Shown here piece by piece: positions 19,041 through 28,153 of a DNA stretch of 64,000 nt; positions within the stretch are counted from its first letter, which is position 1; every line of letters starts with the position of its first letter. The position numbers and the translations under genes were made by a program. This stretch comes from an uncultured Acidimicrobiaceae bacterium (GTDB lineage: Bacteria > Actinomycetota > Acidimicrobiia > Acidimicrobiales > RAAP-2), in the NCBI GenBank assembly GCA_937975915.1, contig CALJTY010000030.1:492733-556732 (forward strand), in the 5' to 3' direction. The notes under the pieces were generated by a model. That model was not told where the DNA came from. It did not search any database and worked only from the letters and a program-made list of their open reading frames with translations.

Positions 19041-20078
19041 TTATCTTGAGACTGAAGAGAGAACTTCTGCTGCGGTGAATTCTCGGTCGGCTTGACCATC
19101 AAATGTTGAGACTGTGCCGGTATTTAAGGCCAAATCGAGTACTGCAGAGAGGGTTTTCAGCATCTCGCGTAGTTCTGGAGGTGGTGGGAAGTATTCGTCT
19201 TCAACAGTGACGGAACTGATTTCTACTCCATTCACAGGATTCAAGAACTCGAGAACCTCGTTAACCAGCGACTCAGGCGCCGATGCGCCAGCCGTCACGG
19301 CGACGGTTCCACTTAGATCGTCGGGCAATTCGAATGCTCCATTAATTCGAAGCACACGTTTACAACCAGCGGCCTCTGCAACCTTTGCGAGTGCAACGGT
19401 ATTTGAGGAATTCGCTGAACCAATAACAATTACCGCATCTGCAGTTGCGGCTATCGCAGTGAGCGCCGCTTGACGATTTGTAGTGGCGAAGCAAAGGTCA
19501 CTTCGATTCGGCATCCAGATTTCTGGAAAGACAATCTCTGCGTGGTCGCGAAGGTCTTGCCACTCGTTCATGCTGAGGGTTGTTTGACTCAGCAGTGCGT
19601 ATGGCCCTTCCGTGTTCTTCAATTTGTCAATGTCACTTGTTGATTGAATGAGGTGAACAGATTCGGGGGCTACGGCCATAGTTCCAACAGCTTCTTCGTG
19701 TCCTTCATGGCCAACGTACAGAACGGTGTAGCCCTTTCGTGCTCGAACTTTTAGCTCGTGATGCACTTTGGTAACGAGTGGGCACACTGCATCAATAACG
19801 GTGCCACCTGAGAGCTTCGCTGTTTCAACAACTTCAGGAGGGGAGCCGTGAGCGCTCAGCATCACCGGAGATCCGGGAGGAACATCTGCAACGTCATCAA
19901 TAAAGACAACACCAAGAGACTTGAAGTGATCCACCACAAACTGGTTGTGCACAATTTCGTGGTAGCAGTAGACCGGTGCTTCAAAGACACGAGTCATCCA
20001 GTCAAGGGCCTTGATGGCTTTCTCAACTCCAGCGCAGAACCCACGCGGAGCAGCAAGTACAACCTTCTCTACAGTCAC
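19041..20078 (-). CDS. ispH: 4-hydroxy-3-methylbut-2-enyl diphosphate reductase
   Basis: Last step of the non-mevalonate isoprenoid pathway, yielding IPP and DMAPP through a [4Fe-4S] cluster. Cluster cysteines are seen in PRGFCAGV (Cys15), DAVCPLV and the later LCFATTNRQAAL region; HGSPPE, GHEGHEEA and GSANSSNT are family motifs. 345 residues, GTG start fixed by the TAGGCT 6 nt upstream. A C-terminal tail beyond about residue 300 is a modest actinobacterial-type extension. It is divergent from the DUF512 radical-SAM gene. Confidence 0.95.
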   Translation of the reverse strand: MTVEKVVLAAPRGFCAGVEKAIKALDWMTRVFEAPVYCYHEIVHNQFVVDHFKSLGVVFIDDVADVPPGSPVMLSAHGSPPEVVETAKLSGGTVIDAVCPLVTKVHHELKVRARKGYTVLYVGHEGHEEAVGTMAVAPESVHLIQSTSDIDKLKNTEGPYALLSQTTLSMNEWQDLRDHAEIVFPEIWMPNRSDLCFATTNRQAALTAIAATADAVIVIGSANSSNTVALAKVAEAAGCKRVLRINGAFELPDDLSGTVAVTAGASAPESLVNEVLEFLNPVNGVEISSVTVEDEYFPPPPELREMLKTLSAVLDLALNTGTVSTFDGQADREFTAAEVLSSVSR

Positions 20079-20084
20079 GAAAAC

Positions 20085-20090
20085 AGCCTA
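20085..20090 (-). promoter_or_regulatory. -10 element for ispH
   Basis: TAGGCT on the minus strand, 6 nt before GTG 20078. The divergent gene carries the identical hexamer at the mirrored position. Confidence 0.6.
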
Positions 20091-20115
20091 GTTACTTGAA
20101 AGTTGAATTATTGCC

Positions 20116-20121
20116 TAGGCT
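20116..20121 (+). promoter_or_regulatory. -10 element for the DUF512 gene
   Basis: TAGGCT, 6 nt before GTG 20128. The intervening AGGAGG abuts the start codon, so it is unlikely to be a working ribosome site. Confidence 0.55.
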
Positions 20122-20127
20122 AGGAGG

Positions 20128-21504
20128 GTGTCGGGCGCGCGTATTTCCTCTATTTCTGATAGTTCCCCTATTGCGGGAGCTGGACTCATGGTCGGCGACG
20201 AGCTCATCAGCATCAATGGGCGCGAACCGAGCGACATCATTGAATACCAGCAACTCATTGACGGAAAGTCAGTCACACTGGTTGTTCAGCGCGAAGGCGA
20301 GCCGCTCCAGCGCAAGGTGACCGTAACAAAAGACGAGGGGCAACCTCTAGGTTTATCGATCGATTCTGCTGTCTTTGATCGAATTCGCACTTGTGACAAT
20401 CACTGTTCGTTCTGTTTCATCTATCAATTGCCTAAGGGAATGCGTAAATCGCTTTATGTAAAGGACGATGACTTCCGACTGTCTTTCCTCTATGGCAATT
20501 ACACAACGCTGACCAGATTTACTGAATTCGATCTTGAGCGCGTAATTGAAGAAGGACTGTCACCGCTCTACGTTTCGATCCACTCAACCAATCCTGAACT
20601 TCGAGCAGAGATGCTTCGCAATCCTCGCGGTGCGACAAGTCTTAGATGGCTACGTGAAATTCTTCGCGCTGGAATTGAAGTTCATGCTCAGGTTGTTGTT
20701 TGTCCCGGAGTAAATGATGGAACCGAATTGGAGCGGACCCTGCATGATGTAATTTCTCTTTATCCTGAGCTTCAATCTGTCGCCCTTGTTCCCGTCGGCG
20801 TCTCGGCTTTCTCAATGGAAGAGACCATGCGCTCACACACTGAAGCTGAAGCTCGAGAAGTTGTGAAGCTTGCAGATAAATTCCAAAAGCTCACCAATGA
20901 GGTACTCGGAAGAGTTTCCGTGTTTGCAAGCGATGAGTTCTACCTCGTCGCCGGACTGACACCTCCATCAGCGACAAAATTTGAAAGTTTGGACCAAGCA
21001 GAAAATGGAATCGGTTTAGTAGCTGCGTTTTGTGACAGCTTCAATGAAAACTCGGCAATGGAGAAGCTTGGAACTGGTTTCTTCCAGTCAGTTGATGGAG
21101 CTCCGGCGCTCGGATACCGAGCTCCGCGCGGTGGAAGCGATCAAATGTATAGCGGTGACAACGTTGTCATCATCACTGGCGAATACGCCAAGCCAATTCT
21201 TCGCACGCTCTGTGATGACAATGGCTTCGCTGATGTTGAAATCATGGCAGTTGAGAACGCCTATTTCGGTGGAAACATCAAAGTCGCTGGTTTGCTGACA
21301 GGGCAAGACCTCATCAAGGCGCTCGCTGATGTTCCTGAGTCAACCGTGTGTTTATTGCCTGATGTCTGTCTTTCTGAGGGCAGGTTCCTAGATGGCCTTA
21401 CACTGGAAGACCTTCCGCATCCAGTGATCACCGTTCGCACAACGGGTCAAGATCTGCGAAAGACACTTGAGCTGGTGCGCTCCAAAGGAATGGTCTCGTC
21501 ATGA
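20128..21504 (+). CDS. PDZ-like / radical SAM / DUF512 protein
   Basis: A 458-residue cytosolic protein. Residues about 1-55 form a PDZ-like module (GAGLMVGDELISINGREP); then comes a radical-SAM-like cluster motif CX3CX2C (Cys89, Cys93, Cys96 in CDNHCSFCF), followed by the DUF512 region with the conserved FYLVAGLTPP-like segment and a C-terminal TGQDLRKTLELV. The family is known from many Firmicutes and some actinobacteria, but its reaction has not been established. It overlaps der by 4 nt (ATGA), tying it to ribosome assembly by context only. Confidence 0.85.
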   Translation: MSGARISSISDSSPIAGAGLMVGDELISINGREPSDIIEYQQLIDGKSVTLVVQREGEPLQRKVTVTKDEGQPLGLSIDSAVFDRIRTCDNHCSFCFIYQLPKGMRKSLYVKDDDFRLSFLYGNYTTLTRFTEFDLERVIEEGLSPLYVSIHSTNPELRAEMLRNPRGATSLRWLREILRAGIEVHAQVVVCPGVNDGTELERTLHDVISLYPELQSVALVPVGVSAFSMEETMRSHTEAEAREVVKLADKFQKLTNEVLGRVSVFASDEFYLVAGLTPPSATKFESLDQAENGIGLVAAFCDSFNENSAMEKLGTGFFQSVDGAPALGYRAPRGGSDQMYSGDNVVIITGEYAKPILRTLCDDNGFADVEIMAVENAYFGGNIKVAGLLTGQDLIKALADVPESTVCLLPDVCLSEGRFLDGLTLEDLPHPVITVRTTGQDLRKTLELVRSKGMVSS

Positions 21505-22796
21505 AAAAGCCCCAGGTAGTAATCGTTGGGCGACCAAACGTAGGTAAGTCCTCTCTCGTCAACCGACTCGCAGGAAAGCGTGTGGCCGTTGTTGAAGAAC
21601 ATCGTGGCGTTACTCGTGACCGAAAGGCCGTAGAAGTTGACTGGAATGGCGTCACCTTCGACGTTGTTGACACTGGTGGCTGGCTCGAAGTCGGCGACTC
21701 ACTCGAATCCAAGGTATCTAAGCAAGCTGAAGCGGCGCTCAGTGAGGCTGATCTCGTTCTTCTCGTTGTAGACGTGACAACCGGACTGGTAGATGAAGAT
21801 GGACACGCTGCAAGGTGGGCACTGAAAAGTGGCAAGCAAGTTGCTCTCGTAGTTAACAAAGTTGATGATGAAATTCACGAAGCCGCTTCGTGGGACTTCA
21901 TGCGCCTTGGTGCTGGAGAACCACACACAGTTAGTGCACAGCACGGCCGTGGCACAGGTGACCTTCTGGACTTCATTGTTGCTGAGCTAGGACAACAAAT
22001 TGCAGTTGAAGAAGCGTCAGAAGCTGATGATGACGGTGCACTTCGGGTAGCAATTGTTGGACGCCCAAACGTTGGTAAGTCAACACTGTTTAACCAGCTC
22101 ATTGGTGAAGAACGTTCAGTTGTTCATGACATGCCAGGCACCACACGAGACGCCATTGACACCGTTGTACAAACCGATGTCGGACTCATTCGATTCATCG
22201 ATACTGCAGGTATGCGACGCCGTGCGAAGACTGAAGCTGGACTAGAGACGTATGCAGTTCTTCGAAGCCTCGATGCCCTAGACCGCGCCGACATTGCGAT
22301 TCTCGTAATTGATGCAACCGTCGGCGCAACGGGACAGGACCAACGTCTGGCGGAACGCATTTCTGCTGCTGGATGTCCTTCACTAGTGGTCCTCAACAAG
22401 TGGGAATTAATTCCTACTGAAGAGCGCGACTCTGTTCTAGAAACTGTTGGGATCAAGCTCGCGTTCCTTGGTGACGCGCCGGTAATGAAAACCACGGCAG
22501 TTTCTGGAAAGGGTGTTCACCGAATTCTCCCTGCCCTTTCTATTGCTGCAGCCGACTACGTGAAGCGTGTTCCAACTGGAGCGCTTAATCGTGCCATCCG
22601 TGATATTCAAATTAAGCAACCAGCTCCAACGGGCAAGATTCGCTACGCAGTTCAGGGTGCAATTGAACCACCAACATTCACACTTTTTGTTTCAGGAAAG
22701 ATTCCCGCTACCTACATGAGGTACATCGAACGCTCACTGAGAGAACGTTTTGAACTCGGGAACCAGCCAATTCGTGTGCGAGTCCGTACTGAATAA
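21501..22796 (+). CDS. der: Ribosome-associated GTPase Der (EngA)
   Basis: Essential GTPase for 50S assembly with two tandem G domains and a C-terminal KH-like domain. First P-loop GRPNVGKSS, second GRPNVGKST; G3 motifs DTGGW and DTAGM; G4 NKVD and NKWE. 431 residues is normal. It overlaps the DUF512 gene by 4 nt upstream and the zinc-ribbon gene downstream by one base (TAATG). Confidence 0.97.
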   Translation: MKKPQVVIVGRPNVGKSSLVNRLAGKRVAVVEEHRGVTRDRKAVEVDWNGVTFDVVDTGGWLEVGDSLESKVSKQAEAALSEADLVLLVVDVTTGLVDEDGHAARWALKSGKQVALVVNKVDDEIHEAASWDFMRLGAGEPHTVSAQHGRGTGDLLDFIVAELGQQIAVEEASEADDDGALRVAIVGRPNVGKSTLFNQLIGEERSVVHDMPGTTRDAIDTVVQTDVGLIRFIDTAGMRRRAKTEAGLETYAVLRSLDALDRADIAILVIDATVGATGQDQRLAERISAAGCPSLVVLNKWELIPTEERDSVLETVGIKLAFLGDAPVMKTTAVSGKGVHRILPALSIAAADYVKRVPTGALNRAIRDIQIKQPAPTGKIRYAVQGAIEPPTFTLFVSGKIPATYMRYIERSLRERFELGNQPIRVRVRTE

Positions 22797-22978
22797 TGAC
22801 GAAGTGGTGCGAAGACTGTGATCGACCTGTAGAAGGTGATTACTGTGAAATCTGCGGCAGTCGTATTGAGGAAGTAGCGAAGGAGCCAATTCCCTGGCGG
22901 TGGCGCTTCTTTATCTTCGCAACAGTTATTTACGTCATTTGGCGTATCTATCAATTAGTTTCTTGGCTAGCCCACTAG
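22796..22978 (+). CDS. Small zinc-ribbon membrane protein
   Basis: A 60-residue protein: an N-terminal CX2C...CX2C zinc ribbon (CEDCDRPVEGDYCEICGS) followed by one transmembrane helix (about residues 36-57, tryptophan-rich at its edge). It is translated from an ATG that shares a base with the der stop. I do not recognise a named family. The Cys4 ribbon facing the cytosol and the tight coupling to der suggest a real, expressed gene; a role in membrane-linked RNA or protein binding would be speculation. Confidence 0.72.
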   Translation: MTKWCEDCDRPVEGDYCEICGSRIEEVAKEPIPWRWRFFIFATVIYVIWRIYQLVSWLAH

Positions 22979-22986
22979 GAGGAACA

Positions 22987-23502
22987 ATGCCGATTTACGC
23001 CCTTGGAGACCGAGTCCCAACTATTCATGAAGATGCCTACGTACACCCAGAGGCAGTGATCATTGGTGACGTTCGAATTGGAAAAGACTCCACCATCTGG
23101 CCGGGAGCAGTGCTTCGTGGTGACTACGGAACAATCATTGTTGGTGAACGCACATCTATTCAAGACGGCAGCGTCATTCACGCAACTGCAGAACTTCAGA
23201 CAACCGTCGGAGACGACTGCGTCATTGGCCACATAGTTCACCTAGAGGGATGCACTATTCACAACGGAGCTCTGGTAGGTAACGGTGCGAATGTACTCCA
23301 CCGAGCTGTTGTCAACACTGGAGCAACTGTTGCTGCAGGTGCCGTTGTTAGAAACGATGCAGTAATCCCTGAGAATGCTCTAGCTGTTGGTGTCCCCGCA
23401 ATAATTAAAGAGAACGCCAGTCACGCTCAGTACATAATTATGGGAGCTGCGCTCTACGTTGAAAATGGAAAACGTTACAAGAAAGATCTTCGAAAGCTTT
23501 AG
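22987..23502 (+). CDS. Gamma-carbonic anhydrase family protein
   Basis: Left-handed beta-helix (hexapeptide repeat) protein of the gamma-carbonic anhydrase/PaaY/YrdA group. Hexapeptide turns run through residues about 18-140; metal ligand histidines appear in HATAE, GHIVHLEG, and the region NVLHRA. ATG 22987 is chosen because AGGAGG stands 6 nt before it, giving 171 residues; the open frame upstream runs through the zinc-ribbon gene. Whether it hydrates CO2 or acts as an acyltransferase or storage-like protein cannot be told. Its stop overlaps trpD's by 4 nt (TTAG). Confidence 0.88.
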   Translation: MPIYALGDRVPTIHEDAYVHPEAVIIGDVRIGKDSTIWPGAVLRGDYGTIIVGERTSIQDGSVIHATAELQTTVGDDCVIGHIVHLEGCTIHNGALVGNGANVLHRAVVNTGATVAAGAVVRNDAVIPENALAVGVPAIIKENASHAQYIIMGAALYVENGKRYKKDLRKL

Positions 23503-24518
23503 CTATTCGAGATTTCAACAAGCTTTTCTAGTGCGGTAGCTGCCTTGCCACTCAGAACGCTCTGCTTCGCTATTTCGAATCCTTCTGCAATTGTCGAAGC
23601 TTTACCGGCAACAATCAGCGCGAGTCCCGCATTTGCACAAACCACATCAAAGACTGGATCCACGGAGCCACTCAGAAAATTGCGAACAACTTCAACATTT
23701 GTAGCAACGTCTCCGCCTCGGATAGTGGCAACATCGTGTGAGATGCCGAGTTCTTTCGCTGCATCTAGGCGCTTGGTTTCAATGTTGCTTCCGGTGACGT
23801 AGTGAAGCGTCGCTGTGGATCCGAGAGAAAGTTCATCTAGTCCGTCATCAGAATGAACGAGCACAGCAAATTCGATTCCTCGTGCACCTAGAACTGCAGC
23901 CATCTGCTCCATGATCTGATTCTGCGAGACACCGATTAGCGCTTTGGAAACCAGAGCTGGATTAGCGAGTGGCCCAAGAACGTTGAACACAGTGCGAAAT
24001 CCAAGGGCTCGTCGGATTGGAGTCAGGTATCCCAGTGCGTGGTGGAATGTCGGAGCGAAACAGAAACCTATTCCAGCCTCTTCAACACATGTTTTAACAA
24101 TCTCTGCTGGAGCATCAAGGCGTACTCCCAGGGCTTCGAGAACATCAGCTGAGCCAACTGAAGAGGATGCTGCGCGGTTTCCATGCTTTGCAATCTTCAC
24201 GCCGCTTCCTGCGACCGCGAGAGAGGCCATGGTTGACACGTTCACGGTATGCAACTGATCGCCACCAGTTCCAACAATGTCCATGGCACTTGAATCAACG
24301 CTGAAGGTAGTAGCCGAAGCAATCATCGCGTCGACGAAACCAGTCATTTCGTCGGCGGTTTCACCCTTCGCGGTAAGTGCGGTAAGAAAACTCGCAATGA
24401 GAGGCGCCTCAATCTTTCCTTCAAGTATTTGTGCCAAGGCGTCACGTGCTTCGGAGCGCTCCAAATTCGTGCCTCGTACCAGAGGGTTCAGAACATTTAG
24501 GGAAAACGAAACGGCCAT
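23499..24518 (-). CDS. trpD: Anthranilate phosphoribosyltransferase
   Basis: Second step of tryptophan synthesis. GTGGDQLHTVNVST (PRPP-binding), KHGNRAASSSVGSADVLEALG and the FCFAPTFHHAL substrate loop are diagnostic; 339 residues is normal. It is transcribed away from trpCFBA with 54 bp between the two starts, each start carrying its own TANNNT box. trpE and trpG are not in the window. Confidence 0.96.
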   Translation of the reverse strand: MAVSFSLNVLNPLVRGTNLERSEARDALAQILEGKIEAPLIASFLTALTAKGETADEMTGFVDAMIASATTFSVDSSAMDIVGTGGDQLHTVNVSTMASLAVAGSGVKIAKHGNRAASSSVGSADVLEALGVRLDAPAEIVKTCVEEAGIGFCFAPTFHHALGYLTPIRRALGFRTVFNVLGPLANPALVSKALIGVSQNQIMEQMAAVLGARGIEFAVLVHSDDGLDELSLGSTATLHYVTGSNIETKRLDAAKELGISHDVATIRGGDVATNVEVVRNFLSGSVDPVFDVVCANAGLALIVAGKASTIAEGFEIAKQSVLSGKAATALEKLVEISNS

Positions 24519-24524
24519 GAAGGT

Positions 24525-24530
24525 AGGTTA
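24525..24530 (-). promoter_or_regulatory. -10 element for trpD
   Basis: TAACCT on the minus strand, 6 nt before ATG 24518. Confidence 0.55.
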
Positions 24531-24560
24531 TCCGCGGACCTTGCTTGAGCATTCTCCAAG

Positions 24561-24566
24561 TAGAAT
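24561..24566 (+). promoter_or_regulatory. -10 element for trpCFBA
   Basis: TAGAAT, 6 nt before ATG 24573. A leaderless start leaves no room for a trp leader-peptide attenuator. Confidence 0.6.
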
Positions 24567-24572
24567 TGATGA

Positions 24573-25364
24573 ATGGCGGCGACATATCTAGACAACATTG
24601 TCGAGTTTCACAGGCAACGAGTATCTAAGGACGCTCGAAACTGGAAAGAGCGTGCCGAGTCACTTCGTTACTCCGGGCCGTCTTTTATTGACGCTCTTAA
24701 GAACAATCCCAACGTTGCGGTAATCGCAGAAGTGAAGAGACGTTCTCCTTCAAAAGGATGGATCAACGAAGACCTTGACCCTTCTTCACTCGCACAGAGT
24801 TACGTCACCGGGGGAGCAGGTGCGATTTCAGTTCTAACCGATGAAAAGCACTTCAGTGGGTCTGTTGCTGATCTAAGTGATGTTCGTGGCGCTGTAGGCG
24901 TTCCCATCCTTCGAAAGGACTTCACTCTCGGAGCCAACGATGTCCTTGACTGTATTGAAATCGGCGCATCAGCAGTGTTGTTAATTGTCGCAGCGTTGAC
25001 CCAGAATGAATTGAAGGCCTATTTCAACCTTGCTTCTGAAGTCGGACTCGATGCCCTGGTCGAAGTCCACGACGAAATTGAAGTTCAGAGAGCTATTGAA
25101 GTTGGAGCAACAATCATTGGAATAAATCAACGTGACCTACATTCCTTTGCTGTCGACACTGAACGTGCTGCAAGGGTTGCTGGTTCGCTCCCTTCAGACG
25201 TGATTTCAGTATGTGAATCTGGACTAAAGGATTTGAATGATGTTGAGAACGCCAGTAATGCTGGCTTTGATGCGGTGCTCATTGGTGAGACCTTCGCATC
25301 GTCTCCTGATCCAGAAGGCGCCGTCAGAGCGTTGTCATCAGTGAAGAAGAGTTCAAATGGTTGA
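24573..25364 (+). CDS. trpC: Indole-3-glycerol phosphate synthase
   Basis: TIM-barrel enzyme closing the indole ring. Catalytic Lys in VAEVKRRSPSKG, LRKDFTL, the Glu in LVEVHDE, and GINQRDL are present; 263 residues. It heads the trpC-trpF-trpB-trpA operon and overlaps trpF by 8 nt. Confidence 0.96.
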   Translation: MAATYLDNIVEFHRQRVSKDARNWKERAESLRYSGPSFIDALKNNPNVAVIAEVKRRSPSKGWINEDLDPSSLAQSYVTGGAGAISVLTDEKHFSGSVADLSDVRGAVGVPILRKDFTLGANDVLDCIEIGASAVLLIVAALTQNELKAYFNLASEVGLDALVEVHDEIEVQRAIEVGATIIGINQRDLHSFAVDTERAARVAGSLPSDVISVCESGLKDLNDVENASNAGFDAVLIGETFASSPDPEGAVRALSSVKKSSNG

Positions 25365-26007
25365 GCTCGATCTTCTTCCTTCCTTTATCAAGATTTGTGG
25401 AATCACATCAGTCGAGGATGCATCATTCGCAGTCGATGCAGGTGCCACGGCGATTGGTCTCGTATTTGCGCAATCCCCGCGAAAAATTGACGAGGTCAAA
25501 GGTCAAGAAATCTCCGACTATGCCAAAGATAAGATTTTGCGTGTTGGGGTCTTTAAGGATCAATCAGATTCTGAGGTTCTTTCATTCGTCACACAGGTCG
25601 AACTTGACTGCGTTCAGCTCCATTCTGCGCTCAGCACGGAACTCGCTGGCGAGCTTCGAAGATTGAATGTTGCAATCATCAAGGCAATGTCAGTTGGAAC
25701 AGACGAGATTGACAACTTCGACGAACATCGGGTCGACGCCGTGCTCATTGACGGCCCTGCGCCTGGCAGCGGAGAAGACCACTCCTGGGCGGACGTTCAA
25801 CAGAACCATTTCCAACGCCCCATGATCGCTGCTGGAGGACTGAATAGTTCCAACATTTTGCGCATAGTCTCGAGTACGAGCGCTTGGGGAGTTGACGTTT
25901 CATCGGGTTGCGAATCTGCTCCCGGTAAAAAGGATCAGCTCAAAGTGCAAGAATTTGTAAGTAAAGCAAACAAAGCGTTTGTTCAACAGGAGAACTTCAA
26001 TGACTGA
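25357..26007 (+). CDS. trpF: Phosphoribosylanthranilate isomerase
   Basis: Third step of tryptophan synthesis. The catalytic Cys sits in [12 protein letters not shown], with [24 protein letters not shown] and the catalytic Asp in [10 protein letters not shown]; 216 residues. Because a separate trpF is present, the organism does not rely only on the dual-function PriA of many actinobacteria. It overlaps trpC and trpB by 8 nt each. Confidence 0.94.
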   Translation: MVELDLLPSFIKICGITSVEDASFAVDAGATAIGLVFAQSPRKIDEVKGQEISDYAKDKILRVGVFKDQSDSEVLSFVTQVELDCVQLHSALSTELAGELRRLNVAIIKAMSVGTDEIDNFDEHRVDAVLIDGPAPGSGEDHSWADVQQNHFQRPMIAAGGLNSSNILRIVSSTSAWGVDVSSGCESAPGKKDQLKVQEFVSKANKAFVQQENFND

Positions 26008-27181
26008 AGCAAAGACATTCATGCAAGCGCCTGATGAACGAGGACGCTTTGGTGAGTTCGGAGGTCGCTTCGTACCCGAAGCACTGATGCCAGCTTGCCT
26101 GGAGCTCGAAATCGCATTCAAGGACGCCTGGTCAGACCCTGCATTCATTGAGGAGTACAACACAGTGCTCCGTCAATTTGCTGGAAGACCAACACCTGTA
26201 ACTCCACTACTTCGACTTTCAGAAAAACTTGGTATCAACGTTTATGCGAAACGTGAAGACCTTGCTCACACAGGATCGCACAAGATCAACAATGTGGTCG
26301 GACAGACACTTTTAACCAAGCGAATGGGAAAGACACGGGTCATTGCTGAGACCGGTGCCGGACAGCACGGAGTTGCTACTGCAACCGCTGCAGCACGCCT
26401 CGGACTTGAGTGCACTGTGTACATGGGCGAAGTTGACACGATCCGTCAATCTCTCAACGTCTTTCGCATGGAGCTTTTAGGCGCAACGGTTGTTCCTGTT
26501 ACTTCAGGCAGTAGAACACTCAAAGATGCTGTGAATGAAGCAATGCGTGAATGGGTCACCTGCGTTACCGATACGCACTACTGCCTCGGATCTGTAATGG
26601 GACCCCATCCTTTCCCATGGATGGTTCGTGAAATGCAAAGCATCATTGGACACGAATCCTCAAGGCAATTGATTGAACTTGGTGTTGCAACTCCAGACTT
26701 CGTTGTTGCCTGTGTTGGAGGTGGTTCCAATGCAGCGGGTATCTTCTCTGGATTCGCAAATACCTCAGCTCGCCTCATCGGAGTTGAAGCTGCTGGGGGA
26801 GCCGCAGTCAAAAACGGTTCGCCAGGAGTTCTGCACGGAATGCGTTCAATGCTTATCCAGAGTGAATTTGGACAAATTGAAGAGGCTCATTCAATTTCTG
26901 CGGGACTGGACTATCCGGGTATTGGCCCAGAGCATGCTCACCTCGCTGATGCAGGTCGTGCTGAGTACTACCCAATTGGCGACGAAGTTGTCCTGGATGC
27001 TCTCCAGCTACTGAGTGAGCTCGAAGGAATCATCCCAGCGCTCGAAACGGCTCATGCGGTTGCGTGGATTACTCGTGAAGCAGGTAAGACAATTCCAAAG
27101 GGCTCATCAGTCCTCCTCAACCTCTCGGGACGAGGCGACAAGGATGTTGCCCAAGTTCGCTCACTGCTTCGAGGCGAATAA
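26000..27181 (+). CDS. trpB: Tryptophan synthase beta chain
   Basis: PLP enzyme condensing indole with serine. The PLP lysine is Lys95 in HTGSHKINN, followed by ETGAGQHG and the phosphate-binding GGGSNA; 393 residues. The frame extends a little upstream, but ATG 26000 has CAGGAGA 6-10 nt before it and gives the standard N-terminus ([16 protein letters not shown]). The C-terminal stop overlaps the trpA ATG (TAATG). Confidence 0.97.
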   Translation: MTEAKTFMQAPDERGRFGEFGGRFVPEALMPACLELEIAFKDAWSDPAFIEEYNTVLRQFAGRPTPVTPLLRLSEKLGINVYAKREDLAHTGSHKINNVVGQTLLTKRMGKTRVIAETGAGQHGVATATAAARLGLECTVYMGEVDTIRQSLNVFRMELLGATVVPVTSGSRTLKDAVNEAMREWVTCVTDTHYCLGSVMGPHPFPWMVREMQSIIGHESSRQLIELGVATPDFVVACVGGGSNAAGIFSGFANTSARLIGVEAAGGAAVKNGSPGVLHGMRSMLIQSEFGQIEEAHSISAGLDYPGIGPEHAHLADAGRAEYYPIGDEVVLDALQLLSELEGIIPALETAHAVAWITREAGKTIPKGSSVLLNLSGRGDKDVAQVRSLLRGE

Positions 27182-27948
27182 TGAAGCCTTTAGAGACGAA
27201 GCTTCGTGCCGTCAGAGAAAGTGGTCGAAAGGCTCTAGTTCCGTATTTCATGGCTGGACTAACTCCTGACTGGACGCAACACGTAGAAGCAGCGGTGCAT
27301 GCAGGAGCAGATGCAGTAGAAATTGGAATTCCCTTCAGCGATCCAATTATGGACGGCGTTGTTATTCAAGAAGCAGCGCTCACATCGCTTTCTCGAGGGA
27401 CCAACCTGGATTCAATCGCTGCAGATTTAGCAAAGATGTCCGTTGACGTTCCGCTCATCACGATGACGTACTTCAACATCTTTCATCATTACGGTCTAGA
27501 ACGATCAATCGGCAAGCTAACCGAGTCAGGAATCGAGGGAGCAATTGTTCCTGACCTTTCACTCGAGGAGTCTGGTCCGTGGACCGAAATTAGTAACTCG
27601 CACGACTTGGCGAACATCTTTTTGGTTGCACCATCAACGAGTCCCGATCGTGCAAAACTATTGGCCCAGGCTTCTGAAGGCTTCTGTTACGCATCTGCTC
27701 GAATGGCAGTCACTGGAAAGTCATCTGACGAGGGCGGCGCTCAGAGCGTCGTCGCTGGGATTCGAGCTGGTAGTGACATTCCTACATACGTTGGCATCGG
27801 TATCTCAACCCCGGAGCAGGCGCAGGCCGCATCTCTGCTCGGCGACGGTGTGATTGTTGGTTCTGCCTTGGTCCAATTACTTCTGGACGGAGCCGGTCCA
27901 TCAAAAGTTGAAGAATTCATAAGCTCCTTCAGACGGGCAATTGACTAG
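27181..27948 (+). CDS. trpA: Tryptophan synthase alpha chain
   Basis: Cleaves indole-3-glycerol phosphate and channels indole to TrpB. LVPYFMAGLTPD is the usual start region; catalytic Glu lies in AVEIGIPFSDP and the second acid in GAIVPDLSLEE; 255 residues. Last gene of the operon. The T-run at 27980-27986 downstream has no convincing hairpin before it. Confidence 0.95.
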   Translation: MKPLETKLRAVRESGRKALVPYFMAGLTPDWTQHVEAAVHAGADAVEIGIPFSDPIMDGVVIQEAALTSLSRGTNLDSIAADLAKMSVDVPLITMTYFNIFHHYGLERSIGKLTESGIEGAIVPDLSLEESGPWTEISNSHDLANIFLVAPSTSPDRAKLLAQASEGFCYASARMAVTGKSSDEGGAQSVVAGIRAGSDIPTYVGIGISTPEQAQAASLLGDGVIVGSALVQLLLDGAGPSKVEEFISSFRRAID

Positions 27949-28153
27949 TTTTTGAACTCAATTAGGGTCGAAGTCGAAAGTTTTTTTCAGCCTGACATCA
28001 GTGAATTCGCCTAAACCCGCTATTCCCTTGCGTTACGCATAAGTAAGTACTTCTTAATTTTTCTCGTTACAGAACCGTAATAAAGCCACCTGATGGTGCA
28101 TGCTTTTAGTGCGGAGGGAATTACAAACTAATTACCTTTAAAAGGAGATTTAA
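27949..28153. other. Largest intergenic region; promoter and leader of the 102-residue membrane protein
   Basis: 205 bases without a gene, AT-rich, holding the end of the trp operon and the start of a monocistronic unit. I see an AAAGGAG ribosome site at 28141-28147, 6 nt before the ATG at 28154. Several A/T-rich hexamers (for example TAATTT near 28055) could serve as a -10, but I cannot choose among them. No tRNA, ORF or strong hairpin is visible. Confidence 0.6.

Noticed and set aside
20122..20127. AGGAGG as Shine-Dalgarno of the DUF512 gene
   Set aside because: It touches the GTG with zero spacing and would lie between the -10 box and the start; probably a promoter spacer. The same holds for GGAGGA before trpS.
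24277..24591. 104-codon plus-strand frame over the trpD start
   Set aside because: Opposite trpD and crossing two promoters; no family character.
27980..27986. T-run after trpA as an intrinsic terminator
   Set aside because: No stable hairpin precedes the seven T residues.
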